Assembly (NCBI RefSeq): GCF_000208865.1
Contig: NC_018390.1
Span: 1,226,790-1,290,789, forward strand
Length of the DNA stretch: 64,000 nucleotides
From: Neospora caninum Liverpool
Lineage: Eukaryota > Apicomplexa > Conoidasida > Eucoccidiorida > Sarcocystidae
Reading direction: 5' to 3'
Shown here in pieces: positions 1 through 12,229 of the stretch (positions are counted from its first letter, which is position 1; every line of letters begins with the position of its first letter). The notes below the pieces were generated by a model. That model was not told the origin of the DNA. It saw only the letters and a program-made list of their open reading frames with translations, and did no database searches. A program made the translations under genes and the position numbers.

Positions 1-420
1 TCCAGCGTCTGAAGAGAAAAAACTGATTTCGCAGCGTCTCCCGAGCTCTTCTCCCCCCGCTGCATGCGTGTCCCTTTCCGTGCCTGTTTCCTTCTGGAGA
101 GGCCGCGTCTCGTGGGTTTTCGGGCATTCGTTCTCTCTCCTTTTCAGTCGTGGCGCATCTCCCTCTCACCCCTGTTTGTTCCTGCTGGCATCCTCTTCGC
201 TGCGGTTATCTGTGCCCTCTTCTGCCTCGTTTGCAGGCTCTCTCTGGTCTTTCTTTTCTGCCTTTTCTCTCTCTCTCCTCGTTGCTCCCCGTGGTGTGTG
301 TTTCAAGCAGTCCAGTCTTCTTGTCAGCCGTGACAAGCATCCCCACTCTCGTATGTGTGGCTCTTTTTTCTCCGCTTTTATATTTGATCTGTTTGTTGCC
401 TCCTGTCCCTCTGCGACCAG
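1..420. other. Probable intron or upstream exon remnant at the left window edge
   Basis: This stretch is rich in T and C, with several CAG acceptor-like sites (for example ending at 147, 235 and 420). It has no stop in the frame of the following exon, so coding readthrough cannot be excluded, but its Phe/Leu/Cys/Ser translation looks intronic. No separate feature is supported. Confidence 0.4.
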
Positions 421-1867
421 GGAACGCCTCCGTCATCTCCACCCCCCCGTCTTTTCGTCTCTCTCGTCTTCACGTCCGGAAGGCTCCGAGGGCGCTTCGC
501 CCCTCTCCTCTCACCAGCCTTCTGCGAGCCGTTCAGCTCTCGAAGAGAAACACCGCCTTCTTCCGTCTTTCTCGCTGCTGTCCTCGGTCGCCCAGGAACT
601 CGAAGGCGGCCTCGCACGCGAGGCAGGGCGTCTCGGAACCGCTGAATCCTTTTCTAGCTCGTGTCCTCGCGGCACGCAGGCGCCGAGGGCGAACGACAGA
701 GGAGGGGAGAAACTAGAGAAGAGCCGAGATGCGCAAGAGACGAAACAGACACATGAAGCAGGAGTGACACCGGAGCGCGAGGAGACGCAGAGGGGTCAAG
801 AGAAAAGCGTGAAGGGCGAGGGAAGCTTTGGAGAGGAGACAAAGAAAGACTCACAGGGCCGTGCTGCGTCTGCTGGCGATGATGCTTCTCCGGTTTCGTC
901 CTGCCCAGTCACCACCGGTGGTCCTTCGTTCGCCTCCGTGGATCCCTACTTTGATTGCAATTTTAGCAGTTCTCTTCACGCACACGGGTTGTCTGTGACG
1001 ACGACGGCTGCTCCGCGTGAAGACGAGAACTTGAGCGACTTCTCATTCGCTCCTCTCTGCGTCGACAGAGACGCCGTCGCCGACTTGGCGCGCGTGACGC
1101 AGGCAGCCCTCAGCAGCCTGCTGGCGAGTGCCTTGTCCCTCGCCCGGAGACGAGCAGGCGAAGAAGAGAAGGCGAGGCAGACGGCGAAAGTTGAAGCGAC
1201 CGAAGAGGCCGAGCAAGAAGAGGATGGACCAAAGAGAGCGGACGCATGCAGCCGACAGCGAGAGCGCGAGCGGGGCGGCGGAATCCGGGAGGCGCGCAGC
1301 GAAGACGAGGCGCGCGCCAAGGACGCGGAAGAGGATGAACGCAAATTGCCAAGAGAAGGCGAGTTAGGAGACAGATCCAGCGAGGAAGACGACGAGGGCG
1401 ACAAGAAAGCGGGAGATGACGCAGAGGCAGCGCCCGTTGCGTTCGCGAGCCAGGGCTGCGGGAAACGGCGCCCTCGTCACCTCTGGAAACCTGAAGGCGT
1501 GGGCGAGGCCGAGCCGGGGAAAGAAGAGACGCGCGAGGGAAAGGCTGAGGCCTCAGAAGAAACGGACGACGGCCCGAGAGACACGGAGCGGAGAACAGAC
1601 ACACGCGAGGCACGTCGATCTCCCGGCGCAGAATCCGCCACGTCGCACACACCTGCGTATCCGCGTAGATCTGGTTTGGCTGGGGAGGTGGAGGAACAGG
1701 AAACGAAGGGGAAAACGCGGATCACAGTGTGCGATGTTTTGAGGGCGCTGGAACTCCACGGCGGTTCGATCGGGTCCCTTCTCGAAGCGGCCGAGCAGAG
1801 GAAAAGACGGCGACAACAAGAAGTGTTTTACTGTATGAGGCCGGGCACACGACGGAAAGTGTGGTGA
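421..1867 (+). CDS. 3' exon of a gene with histone-fold-like helices (TAF-type?)
   Basis: This is the last exon of a gene whose 5' part probably lies left of the window. The frame is open from the left edge, but the first 420 bases are pyrimidine-rich and translate to Phe/Leu/Ser/Cys-rich sequence typical of intron, so I place the acceptor at the CAG ending at 420; this is provisional. Most of the product is low complexity (Ser-rich, then Arg/Glu/Lys/Ala-rich). Two ordered pieces stand out: an amphipathic helix at about 1061-1153 (DRDAVADLARVTQAALSSLL) and, after an insert of about 187 charged residues, TRITVCDVLRALELHGGS near 1711-1765, followed by a helix ending at the TGA at 1865-1867. The pair resembles helix 2 and helix 3 of TFIID-type histone folds; TAF10-like folds are known to have a linker between these helices. 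Family assignment is inference from pattern only. Confidence 0.5.
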
Positions 1868-4293
1868 TGCTCGTTCCTCCCAGCCCTTGTCCTGCCTACA
1901 TCCTCACGCTCTTTCGACAGACGCCCTCACATGGTAGACTCGTAGAGCTGTATGAACATGGAGTGCGTTCACCTGTCGTCGCCGCACAGTGTAAATACGT
2001 TTTTCTGCATTTGTATATCAAGGGACATATGGGCAGATGTCGAGATCTACGTATGCATGCGCCCGTGCTATATATGCGAGGAGGCTGGCTCTTTCGATTT
2101 TCTTTTGGACGTGTGTCGGTGTCGCGTTTTCCCGCCTGGCTGTATGGGGATTCCCTGGCAAGGTGGCGGTTCGGCCCGCCCCTGCTTCCGTTTCCTGATC
2201 TTTCGGGCGTTTGTCCTGACCAGGTTTTTTATCGCTCCGTTGGTATCCGGGGGCGGGTGCCTGTTCCGCGCTCGCTACTGCTCGCCTTTTTCTGCATTGG
2301 AATTCCTCTGCCCAGACACGGCCAGGACAGCGCTACGGTGGTTCGGATGCTGGGACGTTTTCAGGATGCCCCAGCATTCTAGAAAATGTTGTTTTCCTCC
2401 ATTTCAAAATGATTCACGCAACGATTAAGAGCTCTGGCTCCTAGGCGCCTAACACGAGGGGAGACGGACACCACGAGGTCTCAGGTGCGTCGTGCTTCGA
2501 AGCGATTGGTAACTGCAACGCCTCACTGCTATTCTCTCTGTGTTCCTCTACCTTGGCCTCTCTGTCGCTCTCCCTCTTTGTCTCGTTTCCTCTTACCGAT
2601 CTCCCTCACTTCCGGATTTTGTTCGCTTCGTTCTCATTTACCGTGTCAACTGTGCCTCCACTTTCCGTCCCCGTCCCCAAGGAGATCGCGCGCACCTTTG
2701 TGCTCACCATAAAGACAACCTCACAAGCAACTGAGCTCTCTTCACCTCAGCTGATAACTCACTGCAAGTGAACAAGCCACACAATCACGTGTGCGCTCCC
2801 GACTCCACAGCTCCTTGTACACCTGAGCTGTCTGTACACCAGAGCTTACACGCGGAGTTCTGTCAGTGAGGAAGTCATCGCTGGCGCACGTGGGCGGACA
2901 GCACAGGACCGACGTCTGGAGGGACCGTTCCTTCTCAGAATTGAACTTCGTAGCTCAGTCGGCGCCAAGTGTTGCCTTTGCTTCCCCGCTCTGTTTCTGG
3001 TTGGCCGAGGACAAAGGACGGAACGGTCCCTACAGGTCCTTCGCGGTCAACTGGACAATTCTATGGGTAGTCATTCAACGAGGATGTGCTGTCCGTCCTT
3101 TGCTGCGATCGATTTCGCGGTGGAAATACTCTCAGTCTGTTCCCCTTAACATAGGCACGACTCGAGAAACGAGGAACTCACGAAACGTCGGTTGTGGTGA
3201 ATCAGCGACAAGAATGTGGGCTGTCCTTTTCCTTCCCCCGCTGGACAGGACGAGGATGAAACAGTGTGCTGCGCAACCTATTGCTTCGGGTCCCTTCTCT
3301 TTGCTTCCTGTTAACCCATTTCAATTCACTGGAATTTCTAGTCAGCGAGAGACTGAGGCACTGTTTGTTTCTCTCTGCCGGTTCTTCTCGAGCGTCCTAG
3401 CTAAAGCACCACAGGTCGTTACCTTCAGGCTGCAGCCCGTTCCTACGCCTTTTCGCCTGGCCACGAAAAAACGCAGCCGTCTTGTTTTTGGCACTTCGGT
3501 TCGCTCGTTTCTGCCTCGGGTATCCAGAGTCAAAAGCAGCGTGAAGGGTTCTCCCGCTTCTGGTGAAATCTATTCAACACGATAACCATGAAGTCAAGCC
3601 CAGTCAAACTCGAATCATGTAAACAAAGAAGTGACAAGACAACCGTCCCTCCTCGAGTTCTCCACGTACACATATGAACCGCGAGGTGAGAAACTGAAAG
3701 ATGCAATGCAATGGAAAGCAAAGACATGCCCATACACTGTTACGGTCTGGAAAGCAAAGACATGCCCATACACTGTTACGGTCTTTTCGCGCCATCGTTC
3801 CCTCCCTTTCCCGTCTTATCGCTTGCGCAGGAAAAACTACATTGTGGGATTATCTCCTTAACGGGCTCCGTGTTTTGGCTGGTCGGGTGTATACACCTGC
3901 GCACATGTATTGTTGCGCGCGTCGACACAGGTGACAAATACTCTTTGAGCCGGGCACCTTACGCAGCACGGGACTGAGCCTTTTTTCGCTCTACAACCAA
4001 TAGGCCTTGCACAAGACCGTCGGTGTACTGTTTTTCGAATTTTCACACAGAGAACTGTTTACATATTCAAATATATACATACATATTAATGAAAAGCCTT
4101 CGTTCCTCTAGTTATACATACAGCAGCTCTAGCGTGCATATGCATCTAGATATCTAGAGAGAGATCCGCTTGTTCTCTTTCTCGCCTCGCGGAATAGAGA
4201 AAACATCTCTCTCTCTTCCATGCAGGCGTAGAACTAAGTATATGAGCATAGAGATTTGCTCATGTAGATGAGATGTCAGAGTGTGCATCGCGA
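1868..4293. other. Convergent intergenic region with a 36-bp direct duplication
   Basis: This is the region between the 3' ends of the histone-fold-like gene and the ETF-QO gene. It should hold both 3' UTRs. A stop-free stretch at 2866-3585 (239 codons) has its first in-frame ATG only well inside and no recognisable motif. The exact 36-bp tandem duplication at 3712-3783 lies here. From about 4040 to 4260 the DNA is AT-rich. No gene is recognised. Confidence 0.6.
3712..3783. repeat. 36-bp unit, two exact tandem copies
   Basis: Copy 1 is 3712-3747 and copy 2 is 3748-3783, identical base for base. The unit length is a multiple of three, but no coding frame is supported. The identity suggests a recent duplication. 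Confidence 0.95.
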
Positions 4294-7200
4294 CTACATT
4301 CTGGAATAGCGTGGACCTCCCCCACCCTCAGGCACCCGCCATTCGATGAAATTTTGAGTTGTTTTGATGGCGCAGCATTTGCAGTGAAGACAGTTTTGCG
4401 CATTAATCTGAAGCTTCATCTTCTTCACTTTTCCGCTTCCCTTCTTCGTTTTTTCGTTTCCGTCCCCCGCGCTCGCGCTACTACACCCTTGGCTCGGCTC
4501 CTTTTTCGACGCGGGTGCGGTTAGCGGAGCGTCTTCTGCTTCAAAGAACTCATAGACCCTAAAAGGAAGAATCAAGAGGCCGACAGTGGGAAAGAGAGAG
4601 AACGGGGAGGAAAAACACAACGAGGCAATTGAAGGGAAAACCATACATAATTCAAACACTCATTTCTACCTCGGCTACACGCTCTCGTCGCAGACGCGTT
4701 CGTGATGAACGCACTGCGTCCTCGGTGATGAAGGCGCAGTTCTACACGAGACGTAGATATCCTCGCACGCACATAAATGTAAGCCTGGGTGATGCTAGGT
4801 GTGTTTTATGGGCATAATGATATGATTCTGGCTTCCGAAGATACACCTAGCTGTCAACGTCTCTGGGCCAGAGTTAGTACACATCTATGGATGCTAGTAC
4901 AGACACACGGATTCGTTCAAACCGATATGTGTACATTCGTCTCACAAAGACGAGCGCGTGCAGGAATACGCATTGTGCGCACGTTAAAGGTAAGTAAACC
5001 TGGTGCATGCAAATGAGGTGCCGAGTTGCTGTGCAGGCGCGACTGGGTTTTGTGCTGTTGTATCGTCACCTCAGATCTTACTTGGCGGGGCAGAACCGGC
5101 CTTCAGGACCAGCAAAGAGACGCAAGGAGACGTCGACGGGCACACGCTCCATGCCGGCGCGAATCTGACAAGCCGAGAAGAAAAGCAAAAAGAGACCGGA
5201 GATACACCCAGAGGGCAAGAGACACGATGAAGACGGACGACAAACAGCCGAGGACTGAACAACTGGCGGACCAGAAACATCAGAGGAAAAAATGTGAAAC
5301 AGAAAGCAAGAATCAGAGATGCCACTGTCGAGAGAAGAAAATCCTTTTGCGTCGAGACATAGGGAGACAGCGTACCACGAGATGAGGAGGCTGATCGTGC
5401 TCGTGAGTGGTTCCGCTGCGCGCGAGGTTCTCCAGGAGGTCAAAACTGTTTCAACAACACAAAGAAATTCGACGAAGCAGTGTCGAGAGACACGCAGGCG
5501 TAGTCGCCCAAGTGCTTTCTCCCTCACAGAGGACATTCTTGTATGTAGCGAAGGCAAGGTGGGCGACTTCAATCCGATGCTCGCCACGACCAAGATGACC
5601 ATATATTCCGTCTGTTTTCGTCCCGCTGACGGTGCCCGTCCTTCCATAAACCATCCATGCATATGCCTGCCTCTGCACAATTCCTAACAATTCCTACACC
5701 TACATCTATAATATATATATACATACAAATATTTTTTCGATAGTGGTCAGCTTGTGTAACAGAGTATGCTGCCAATCCAGCATGCGAAGTTTAGAGTTTC
5801 AAGCGAGAGTGCGTGGAAGCGTCCAACTATGAATCTGGACACGAAAACGTTTCGTGGAAACATCTGTCTGCGTTTGTTGTGGTAGATCCCGGAAAGAGGG
5901 CGTACGTTAGACGGCCATCATGAGCTGGGTAGGAGATGGGTTTGTGGTATTTTGCTTCCTCTGTGTGCTCTCGGTCATGTTTGTCCCATCGGAGGGTCCA
6001 GCGTTCTCTTCCTTGCGTCAGGCGCGCATGCACAAAGGTGCCGATGAGGCCTGGCAACAACCCCCACTGAAAGCACGGCTTGGCGTTTCGGACCTTGTAC
6101 AGCTCCTCGATAGCCCATGAGCGTCTTAGGCGACGCTCATACTCCTCAAGCTCCAAACCTTCGCTTCCTTCTCTCCCTTCTGCCTCCCCGTCTGCTCGCC
6201 GCGAGTCCAGCACGGGAGAAGAAGAGGAAGGCGAAGAGGAAGAAGAGGAAGGCGAAGGGGAAGAAGAGGAAGGCGAAGAGGAAGAAGAGGAAGGCGAAGA
6301 GGAAGAAGAGGAAGGCGAAGGGGAAGAAGAGTAAGGCGAAGAGGAAGAAGATGAGAGAAGAAAGGCGTCGGCCAGAGCGTCAGCGGCCACCATGCCTGTC
6401 TTCATGGATAAGTGGGTGCCTTTGAGTTTTGGGACATTCAAGAACCCGGCGCAGTCCCCGACCAGCAGGCCTGAGACAGGCAAGAAGCAGCCGGAAAGTG
6501 AGAAGGGAGGAGCCCAGAACGACGCATACGAAATCGAGAGATGAAAAGCGGTAGCACGGAAGACACGAACAGCTACTACCACAACTACAGTACGCGGTTA
6601 CAGGAGAAACTGGAATACGAGACGGAAGCTCGGGAACGACAAGGAGAGAAGCCGAAGGCGAGAGAGAGGACGAAGGGAATCAAAAGAAAAAGAGAGCACG
6701 CGAAACACGGCAAAGGAGAAAAGGAACAGGAAGAGAGCAACAGAGAACGGGGAGAGAGAGAGAAGAGGAGGAAAAGGAGAACAAGCAGAAGACGAGAGAA
6801 GTGAGGACAGAGACGACGCAGCCGCAGTGAAGGACGAGCCTCCCACAGATGAAGACGTTTTAAGAGATAGAGGGGAAAGAGGCGGAAGAAAGAGAGGAAT
6901 CCATTTTCGCTTACCACCTCGGAAGGTGAGTTTTGGAATCGCCTGGAAACCTCCTTCGCTGAGGCACTTGGCGCCGTAGGCTACACAGCGCCCGCCGGCG
7001 AGGACTGAGGCGATGCGCGGGTGTCGTTTCCATCTCTGAAATTCTTCGTAGGGGCTGCGAAAAGATAAAGAGAAAACTCAGCTTCCGGGAGACAACTTGA
7101 ACGCGGCAAAGGGGAAAGTCTCTGAGGAGTGGAACACACGGGGATGCTCGCCTTCGCATCTATACACATATCTCTCGGTAAGTATCTCTGTTGTTCTCTT

Positions 7201-10092
7201 TATTCAGAGGCAACCCAACAACAGCCTGTCGGCCATAAAAGCAGAACTACGGGTTTACCTGTGAACTCACATACGCACATGCACATTTACGGCTGTAAGG
7301 GAATTTGAATGTACAACTCTATCTATGCATGCATGCAAATGTGTGTATATGTGTCGTAAAGGTACACATATTTGTATTTGTTTATGCTTGCGTTTACTTT
7401 AGGTAAGGAGTTTTGTAGTCGAGGCCGACAATAAACCCAACGAGGACGCGATTGGCTTCGCCGGAGTGGTACAGAAAGCCCCCTCCATAATTTTTGAGAC
7501 CGAGAGGCCATCCCACCGTATGCACGACCTTGCCCGCGCGATGGTGTTCTTCTTGCACTTCCCATATTTCCTTTAATCCTGACGAAGAAAGGAGAAAAAC
7601 GCGAGACTAAGACTCAAGACGACAATAGCGGAAACGCAGGAGAGCACTCTGGCAGCGCGGAGGAAAAGAGCCCGAGAAGGGCGAAGAACAAAGAGAAGCA
7701 TCCCGATGGCATGAGTTACAGGACACGATGCCGCGCTCTGAAAATGAAAATACTGCAGCGGCACGGCAACCGGCAAGACTGAGTTGTCTGTCGCGACTGA
7801 CCTAGTCCATACTGGGGAGGACAAGGGACAGCAGGCTTTTCAAGCATCTCCAGCTCTTCAGTCACCCCTTTCGTCCTGTCTCCTGCCTTCTCCCCGTTCG
7901 TGTCTCTCCGTTTCTGGAGTTCCCCGCGCAAATCAAAGGCTGCAATAGCAAGCTCCGCGAGCGAGCCTCCACAGCCTTCTGCGAGGACGACTTGGCGAGC
8001 AAAGAGGTCTACGCCGGGGACGAAGGTCTCTCCTCGGCTTCCGTCCTTCTTCACCCCCATGTCGGCTGTACGTACACCGCAGACAACGGGACGGCTACCC
8101 GCGTCTCCAAACGCAAACGACGGCAACGTCGACAGGCTGCGAGGAGACTCGGAAGAGGACGGAGGCGAGGCAGAGGATGCAGAGGTATCGGTACGGAAGG
8201 AAGATAAAGGCATGGCAGCAGAGTCGGCCGACGTCTTGACGAGCAAGTCAGCCCCAGCAAAGCCTGGGAAACAGCGGAAAGGCATGCAAGCAACCAAAGG
8301 CGTATCAGCTTTGCGACATCAACGCCCGAAACTCAAGTACGAATCCTAGGTGAATAAGTGACAGCAGAAATCCTAACATCGGCGTTGGAGGAGCAGAAAC
8401 CCAAGGTCTCGAAGGACCCATCGCGCAGCAACTCTGAAACGCCCTCAGCTCTGTCCGACCTATTTTTTCGCAAATATATATTTGTCGATGGATGTTTCAT
8501 GTACATTTTGCGTATCTATTAAATGCCTGTGTGTGTGTGTGTGGTTGCATGCAGAGGATACCATAAATGTACGCGTGCAGACAGTATGCATTTGCGTCGT
8601 GAGGTGCACGCCTGCATTTCGACTTGGCTCTTCTCCTGTCGCGTCTCTCCGTTCCAGGCGCGGCACAGGCGCGTCTCGCGAAGTGGAACGCGGTTCGAAC
8701 GCGCTGCATGTCTCAGTGTGTCCTCTGGTCTTCTCCCCCCTTGGCGATGCGACCAGAAACACGAACCCCAGTTGATGTGCTCGCACGCCGCTGTCCCCGC
8801 TCGTTACCTGGATACACTTCGACTCCGTAGTTCTGCTCCGCGACGTCACTCATCCACCTGGTCATTTCCCCGAGGCTGATGACGAAGTTTTTTCTTGCGT
8901 TTTTGAGCTCCGCAGGAAGCACCCAGCTGGGCAGACGGAGTGCCTTTTCGTCGTCGAGAAAAACCAGAACTTCGTCCTCCGTTACCAAGGTCCGGACCGG
9001 GGGCCCCCCAGCTGTATGCACAGCTTGCGAGGCAGTGGGACCTGCGTTGAGGAAGTTTCCCTCCGCCTCGTTGATGCCTTGCTCAGCGACCGTGAGGGAC
9101 GCGCGCACTGCCGCCTCGCCGAGGTCACTGTTGCACAGCGTCTGCAAGACCCTGTCTACGTTCTTCACATCATCTTCCAACCCGTCTTGTCCGAGTCTCT
9201 GAGCAGCTTCTGTGTTAGTTCCGTCGGATCGCCCTTGCGCCTGGGTGTCGCCCCATCCGGTTCCGAGCTCGCCGTTCTTGCCGGCGCCTCTTGCGCCTTC
9301 GCAGCTCCAGTCTCGCTTGCCTGGACTTTTTTCTGCCGCGTTCTCGCCGTCCCCAACGGAGGACGTCCTTTTCTGCAGACGGGGGACATTCCCCTCCCAC
9401 AGGTTCCGGAGTCTCTGGACGCTCTCCTGCAGAAACGTGGCAGCCGCGGCCACGCCGCCCGCGCGCTCCGCCGCTGAAAAAGGAGAACGGCCCGATAAAC
9501 CCGAGGCACCTAGGCTGCCTCGCCAGGCCGGGAAGAGCTCGTCGAGGGCGCGGGGCTCGAAGACATTTCCCGAGAGGATGTGCGAGCCGACAGATGCTCC
9601 TTTGTCGATGACGCAAACAGACAGCGGCCTGCCTTCGATCTCGCAGCGTTGCTTGAGGCGGATCGCCGCTGCAAGGCCTGCGGGGCCGCCGCCGACGATG
9701 ACGATGTCGTAGTGCATGCGCTCTCTGGGTACAGCAGCCGAAAAGGAGCGCGCCACAGGCGACGGGTGGAGCCGCGAAGACTCGAAGGACCCAGCAAAGC
9801 AAGAGACAGAAACAGAGGACGGAGCCCCAAAAACGGACGCACAGGGTGGACGAAACGGCCCTCGGGGAGACGCAGTGGTGAGCGAGCGACGATCCAAAAG
9901 AGAGGAAAAGGGGAGAGAAGAGAGAGATGAGAGAGACGAGAGAGACGAGAGAGAAGAGGGGAAAGGGGACCAATGGGAAACAGATGCCGGAAAGAGGGAA
10001 GACGGGAAGAACAAGAAGTCACGCGCTGGGACGAGAGTCCCGGCGACGCTCTTGAGCCCACACCGGCCAATGAAAAGGCGAAGTGGGGCCAT
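4294..10092 (-). CDS. ETFDH: Electron transfer flavoprotein-ubiquinone oxidoreductase, mitochondrial (8 exons)
   Basis: The enzyme passes electrons from reduced ETF through FAD and a 4Fe-4S cluster to ubiquinone at the inner mitochondrial membrane. Exons (minus strand): 10092-8808, 8263-7802, 7578-7398, 7054-6915, 6470-5906, 5445-5376, 5164-5082, 4558-4294. All junctions are GT-AG, phases agree, and the product is 1016 residues, far longer than the usual ~600. The start at 10092 has G at -3 and G at +4 and opens a basic presequence; an upstream in-frame codon at 10176 is less likely. The FAD motif GGGPAG is at 134-139. Conserved blocks include [30 protein letters not shown] and [12 protein letters not shown]. 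Cluster ligands are C926, C985, C988 and C991 (NCLHCKCC), and the C-terminus is GGGGPRY.... Insertions: about 175 residues around 195-370, and a Ser/Pro tract in exon 5. The exon 6 donor is ambiguous by one codon. Confidence 0.95.
6216..6352 (-). repeat. 21-bp minisatellite coding a Ser/Pro tract in ETF-QO exon 5
   Basis: About six imperfect 21-bp units read as GAAGAAGAGGAAGGCGAAG-type repeats on the plus strand. On the minus strand each unit encodes seven residues, mostly SSSSSSP. The tract sits between the helix after the [11 protein letters not shown] block and [12 protein letters not shown], so it is a surface insertion in an otherwise conserved enzyme domain. Confidence 0.9.
6471..6914 (-). 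other. ETF-QO intron 4 with a long pyrimidine tract
   Basis: Between the exon 4 donor (GTAAGC) and the exon 5 acceptor, the minus strand is almost pure C/T over about 200 bases (6620-6830), read as GA-rich on the plus strand. It is far longer than a normal polypyrimidine tract. It is also why deceptive Lys/Glu/Arg-rich frames appear on the plus strand here. Confidence 0.7.
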
Positions 10093-12229
10093 GGCGAGTC
10101 GATGATGAACATCAGCAAGCAGAAAAAAGTGTGCAGAGAAGTGATGTGAAAATGGAAAAAGGACGGAAACGGACAAGAAGACTTCAGGGGAAGAGCGCGA
10201 GGTGGAACGGAAGCGGCCAGGCGCTGATGGAGGAAAAGCGAAACAGGAGCCAGACGGCTCATCAGCAAGAGGCGTTTTCCCGTTCCATTTCGCCTAACAA
10301 ATCTTCTTCCCCCGGTTTTCCTCTCTTAAACATGGATGACCGAAGAACACTTCTGCCTTCTCGAAACAGTCAGTTCCCTGCGGCCACACGCAACATGTTT
10401 CTCTCGGGCTTCATCCTTGGCGTTTTCCCACAGTTGTTTGCGGCGAAAAAGAAGACGCTTTCTCACGTGCTCCTTCGTAGGTTTGCGCGTTCAAAACCAA
10501 CCTCGCGGAACACCGCTGAGCCACACACTCAGCAATATGTGTAGTCAATGTGTGTAGTCCAGAACCGCCGCGCGGAACGGCTGGAACCTCATAAACGCAT
10601 CGGAGGTATGCTTATACTTGGCCATTTAGAGAAAGATCGGAAGCTAGACACCGACAGAGGGAGGTTGCTGGAAATCGCTCCGGTTTTCTCCTACACCCAC
10701 AAATGCATTTATATATATATATATATATATATATTCTATGTATATGTATATATATATATATATATATGGGGAAGTGAATGCAAGACACCAGTTTAGTTCG
10801 GTGAAGAACTGAAGTTCCCTCTGTTAAAATTCGCAATTTCCCTGCGTTCGGGTCTCACTCCACGTCGGCTCTGAGTCGCATGTATCGAGAGCAGCCGCAT
10901 GAGTTCCTTGCCGTCTGACTGCGCTAAATCCCCTAAATGCAGTCGATTTCCGTCGCTGGCTGTTGTTCTACGGCACGTTCCGAGCGCTGGCAGGAGGCAG
11001 CAAGAGGCGAGTGGTGGTCCCAATTTGAAGTGGAAAAAGAGCAAAAAATCAACGAAAAATCGACAACACGCATTTCCTACAGCTGCCTCTCGCCGCAAAC
11101 ACACAGATTCAGGTGTATTTTTAGGGAGTCTAGCGCACGGGTGTAATGAGGCCAGGACGTTCGCCCGAGAAATGGTAGGCGTCTGGACACTTTTTTTAGA
11201 AGAACGAACGACAAAAAGCAAACAGCGAGCGATCACTGCCCAACGCTTCAGGCAAGACGCGCAGACTCGGCTGTGTGTCTTTCGAGCGGCGTTCTCGCGC
11301 AGTGTGCAGCGCTCTCAGCGTTTTGAGGCTGCGCGTGTCAACGACGCGAGAAAGCAGCGAAAGCCTCGAAGTCAACAAGAGAGCGGTAGGGTCTCTCGGA
11401 AGGAACCAGTTGAGAAACTCGAAGGAAAGGAAACGAAACGCGGTCGGGGAAACGTGCGACTCGCCATCCCTCGAAGCACTGCCGCGCAGACTTCCACGCG
11501 AAAGCGGATACGAGTTTCTCACTTTTTCGCGCGCGTTCTTTTCCCATTTATCGCGCGTGCATGTAGGTTCACAGCCCCACTGGTCTTTTGAGAAGAGCTG
11601 GGAGCGGCCACCACGCTGGAGTCGAGGTGAAAGAGCATTTTGTTCATGCAAATACTTGCTTCGGGTGTGCGAAGACGCCGCCGTTCGTGTGCAGAGAAAA
11701 GAAACTTTTTATTTTCCAGAGTTGTGGGGTTTTTGCCTGAGAGACACGACTGCCGGCGCAGTGCACAAGCACAAAAACGCGTTCGCGCTTCCTTTTCTCC
11801 TTTTGCTTCCGGGACTTCTCTGCGAAACTCCCGGCCTCTCGTTGCCTTTTCCTGAGAGTTTTTGGTTTTCTCCGTTTCCTCGTGTGTCTCTCGCCGCGTC
11901 GTCAACGCACGCGTGTGTCTGAGTCTCCCGGCGTGCATATTTGTGGCAACAGCCAGGGGGGTATGCAGGAGGAAGTTGCAGCCCTTGTTTTTCTGTGCGC
12001 TTCTCACAGAAAAACGCATTCCCGTCCAGATCCTGCGGCCGAACTGGAACCTACCCTCGGAACTGGAGTGTATCCCCGTCGTGCTTTTGAAAGCTCGCCC
12101 GTCTTTCCTGGTCGCTCGTCGCCCCCTCTATAAGTGAGGTCTGAAGTTGCTGTCCAGCTTTTGCCTTGCGTCGTTTTCAAGGCTGTTTCCTCCTTTGCTT
12201 TTGACCGGTTTCTCCAACGTTTGTCGGCC
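10093..12229. promoter_or_regulatory. Divergent intergenic region shared by ETF-QO and GrpE
   Basis: This 2.1-kb stretch separates the start codons of two oppositely transcribed genes for mitochondrial proteins, so it must contain both promoters and 5' UTRs. A (TA)n tract lies at 10710-10767. I see no TATA box that I would trust and no tRNA. Short frames in it show no recognisable protein. Confidence 0.55.
10710..10767. repeat. (TA)n microsatellite, two blocks
   Basis: Alternating TA runs at about 10710-10735 and 10746-10767 are separated by TTCTATGTATATG. They lie in the shared upstream region of ETF-QO and GrpE. Confidence 0.9.

Noticed and set aside
6541..6804. Lys/Glu/Arg-rich plus-strand frame
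   Set aside because: It is the complement of the pyrimidine tract in ETF-QO intron 4.
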